Origin: Bacteroides sp. UBA939
Lineage (GTDB): Bacteria; Bacteroidota; Bacteroidia; Bacteroidales; Bacteroidaceae
Reading direction: 5' to 3'
DNA: 22,675 nt
Assembly: GCF_002293435.1 (NCBI RefSeq)
Contig: NZ_DBDF01000154.1
Location: 2,735 to 25,409, forward strand
The position numbers and the translations under genes are program-made. Shown here piece after piece: positions 20,841 to 22,675 of this stretch. The notes beneath the pieces are model-generated. The model was not told the DNA's origin and did no database searches. It was given only the letters and a program-made list of their open reading frames with translations. Position 1 is the first letter of the stretch; each line of letters begins with the position of its first letter.

Positions 20841-21908
20841 ATGAAGTATCTTAATATAAAGAAGGCGCTGGCTGCATGGCAGAATTTGCAGCCGCTGTCG
20901 GAGAAGGATAGAGAAAGGCTTAGCCGCCGCTTTACTGTGGACTTCAACTACAACAGTAACCATATTGAAGGTAATATGCTAACTTATGGGCAGACGGAAA
21001 TATTGCTACTTTTCGGCAAGGTGGTTGGAGAGGCGGATGTGCGTGACGTACAAGAAATGACAGCAAGTAACGTAGGTCTGCGGATGATGACAGAAGAAGC
21101 TACAGTGAAAGGAATACCATTGACGCAGAATTTTATCCGAGCATTACATAAGACCATACTGCGCGAGGATTACACTGTATACCATAATCTACCTGGTGGT
21201 ATACCGACAAGTTACGTGATTCATGCCGGACAGTATAAGACACGGCCTAACAGTGTCATTACACGATATGGAGACAGATTCGAGTATGCCTCACCAGAGG
21301 AGACTCCTGGACTGATGAGTGACTTGGTAGACTGGTATAATGCAGCAGAACAAGAGGGGAAACTCTCACCGGTAGAGTTGGCTGCGCTGTTTCACTACCG
21401 TTATATACGCATTCATCCTTTCGAGGACGGAAACGGTCGCATTGCCCGACTGATGGTGAATTATATCCTAACTCGCCACAACTATCCGATGATTGTGGTC
21501 CGTAGTCGCAAAAAGAGTGAATATCTGGAAGCTTTACATCAGGCTGATCTCGAAGTAGGGCCTATACCGAGTGATGGTGCTCATGCAGATAACAAGAATA
21601 TCCGTCCCTTTTTGAAATATTTCAATGACTTGGTGACTACAGAAGTGTATAATGATGTACTGTTTGTGAGCGAGAGGGATGAGAATGTGTGGTGGTATGA
21701 TGGGGAACGGATTGCATTTCGAACGCCAAATTATACAAAGATACTGAATGCTATGCGAACACAGCCGACTTTGACACTTGCGGACATGAAAGAAGAAACG
21801 GGCATCAGCGTGACGGCCATTCAGAAGTTATTGGATCAGCTGATTTCCAAGAAGTATGTTGAGCGTGGAGAGAAGGATGGCAGCTGGAGAGTGTTTGTGA
21901 CACAATAA
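20841..21908 (+). CDS. Fic family protein (class II) with C-terminal winged helix
   Basis: This 355-residue protein contains the Fic catalytic motif 'HPFEDGNGRIAR' at 192-203 with all expected residues, so it should transfer AMP or a related group from a nucleotide to hydroxyl side chains of target proteins. An inhibitory motif 'SNHIEGN' (39-45, matching [S/T]xxxE[G/N]) lies N-terminal to the Fic core. This defines a class II, self-inhibited Fic and explains the lack of a separate antitoxin gene. Residues about 85-240 form the Fic domain. The C-terminal 70 residues, with 'TLADMKEETGISVTAIQKLL', form a winged helix that could bind DNA. It is a single gene with its own promoter and inverted repeat, flanked by gene remnants, which suggests an accessory island. 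Confidence 0.92.
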   Translation: MKYLNIKKALAAWQNLQPLSEKDRERLSRRFTVDFNYNSNHIEGNMLTYGQTEILLLFGKVVGEADVRDVQEMTASNVGLRMMTEEATVKGIPLTQNFIRALHKTILREDYTVYHNLPGGIPTSYVIHAGQYKTRPNSVITRYGDRFEYASPEETPGLMSDLVDWYNAAEQEGKLSPVELAALFHYRYIRIHPFEDGNGRIARLMVNYILTRHNYPMIVVRSRKKSEYLEALHQADLEVGPIPSDGAHADNKNIRPFLKYFNDLVTTEVYNDVLFVSERDENVWWYDGERIAFRTPNYTKILNAMRTQPTLTLADMKEETGISVTAIQKLLDQLISKKYVERGEKDGSWRVFVTQ

Positions 21909-21911
21909 AGA

Positions 21912-21930
21912 GTGAGCATGGATGGCTCAC
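21912..21930. other. Hairpin just after the Fic stop codon
   Basis: gtgagc-atggatg-gctcac forms a 6-bp stem beginning four bases after the TAA. There is no T-run, so it is not a typical intrinsic terminator, though it may mark the 3' end of the transcript. Part of it coincides with the winged-helix remnant on the other strand. Confidence 0.35.
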
Positions 21931-22023
21931 CGACAATATATCCGACATCTGCCGTCCACTTATTGTCGGAGACTCCTTTATGATATTCAGTATTTTCAGC
22001 TGACGTTCAGTTAGTTTTGTCTC
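21925..22023 (-). pseudogene. Winged-helix fragment of a lost regulator-type gene
   Basis: The minus strand reads 'ETKLTERQLKILNIIKESPT' followed by 'ISGRQMSDILSVS', a clear helix-turn-helix start like those at the C-termini of AlbA_2 or Fic-type proteins. The sequence loses resemblance at about 21925, where the recognition helix should follow, and the frame continues only as antisense of the Fic gene. No upstream catalytic domain remains in frame. It is probably the truncated 3' part of a former gene, cut at the point where the Fic gene now ends. Confidence 0.5.
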
Positions 22024-22101
22024 CGATATCGGGTACATTGACTGAAGCAAAAATAATGGTCTGAAACTGTGTAGGTGTTGATTTGAATATGGGTTTCAAT
22101 A

Positions 22102-22617
22102 TCATTTTCTAAAAAACTTTAAAATTACATTTGCTGTATTCTTTCCAATAACAGAAGAACTATCTACAATAACATTTGGTAATGCTGAAAAAGCAGATTT
22201 TATGGCTTCACTTCTTGCTTGTTTTCTACCACTCCCTTTCAATGATTCAACTCCATTCTGTAAATAATAACGAGTCACATATCCTATTCGTAAAGTCAAT
22301 AAAGCATTTAGTGCTCCGTCAATCGCAGAACCAACAATAAATCCCGGTATTTTAACTTTGCTTAAAAGGCTCATAAAAATATTGCCATCAGGATTGCCGA
22401 TATCTTCATTTATACTTTCTTCAATCTCTATATCTCCCATATCATGCCCTTGCATTGTATCATTTCCCATTTCCTCAAATAGTGTAATGTTGTCCATATT
22501 ACTTAATGCTTTGGAGGCATAATATGATATAAATGCTACCGATAATATTCTTACATATTGTTTGAATAACTGTTGTTTAGGGATAGCAAGCAGTTCACCG
22601 GTCTGTGCCACTCCCAA
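22102..22617 (-). CDS. DUF697-like membrane-associated protein, 5' end missing or frameshifted
   Basis: The frame gives 171 residues from a TTG at 22617; coding character continues upstream in this frame to about 22645 (Ile-Gln-Pro-Val-Asp-Ile-Pro-Cys). The C-terminal half resembles DUF697: a glycine/alanine-rich segment 'GFIVGSAIDGALNALLTLRI' and 'GYVTRYYLQNGVESLKGSGR', then 'ALPNVIVDSSSVIGKNTANV'. DUF697 domains are often linked to GTPases, with two hydrophobic helices. Upstream of about 22640 a different frame carries 'FTAVIDALNAKSN', which looks like the continuation, and the present frame meets a stop at 22657-22659. The gene therefore probably begins beyond the window and carries a one-base frameshift near 22635-22645, or is decayed. 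No ATG is a natural start. Confidence 0.5.
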   Translation of the reverse strand: MGVAQTGELLAIPKQQLFKQYVRILSVAFISYYASKALSNMDNITLFEEMGNDTMQGHDMGDIEIEESINEDIGNPDGNIFMSLLSKVKIPGFIVGSAIDGALNALLTLRIGYVTRYYLQNGVESLKGSGRKQARSEAIKSAFSALPNVIVDSSSVIGKNTANVILKFFRK

Positions 22618-22675
22618 GCAAGGGATGTCAACCGGTTGGATTTTGCATTCAACGCATCAATGACCGCTGTGAATG

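Overview
The window looks like a chromosomal segment of a Bacteroides or close Bacteroidales relative. Eight genes or operons are preceded by the Bacteroidetes-type -7 box (TAnnTTTG); seven are exact and the one before the BT4734/VirE-like gene is a near match. No Shine-Dalgarno-driven layout is evident. Several families are typical of this group: DUF4836 lipoprotein, DUF5063, BT4734/VirE-like primase-helicase, and AAA/DUF4143 ATPase. There are no rRNA or tRNA genes, no CRISPR array and no complete insertion sequence.

Layout. (1) 1-1212: a DUF2809 membrane protein gene, preceded by two alternating purine/pyrimidine tracts. It is followed by a hairpin element with 18-bp terminal inverted repeats and a 22-bp-period array of small palindromes. 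(2) 1213-7533, all minus strand: a nucleoside-type MFS permease, a bifunctional nuclease, RsmE, a DUF4836 lipoprotein, an ABC ATPase and an FtsX-like permease. A 114-bp inverted repeat separates the last two from the lipoprotein. (3) 7534-8169: a long divergent intergenic region. It holds two minus-strand promoters, a 14-codon leader ORF overlapping an intrinsic terminator (candidate attenuator of the MFS operon), a second 22-bp-period palindrome array of different sequence, and the promoter of the next gene. (4) 8170-10989: a secreted GH2-like glycoside hydrolase. (5) 11014-11728: a higBA toxin-antitoxin pair with a palindrome in its promoter. (6) 11747-14230, minus strand: DUF5063, a DEDDy 3'-5' exonuclease and an RlmI-type methyltransferase, nearly touching, behind a strong promoter. 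(7) 14331-18184, minus strand: an inverted-repeat element, the BT4734/VirE-like ATPase and an AlbA_2/Schlafen-type ATP-binding regulator. (8) 18324-22675: an accessory region with an AAA/DUF4143 ATPase behind an operator-like inverted repeat, remnants of a DDE transposase and of a second AAA/DUF4143 gene, a class II Fic protein with a promoter inverted repeat, a winged-helix remnant, and a DUF697-like gene at the right edge that may carry a frameshift.

Housekeeping RNA-modification and nuclease functions (RsmE, RlmI, bifunctional nuclease, DEDDy exonuclease) are interleaved with accessory modules (HigBA, Fic, AAA/DUF4143, AlbA_2). The most unusual content is non-coding. Two unrelated palindrome families are arranged at exactly the same 22-bp period, one with compensatory arm changes and one bounded by inverted half-units. 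There is also an attenuator-like leader and a dispersed repeat present at three places.
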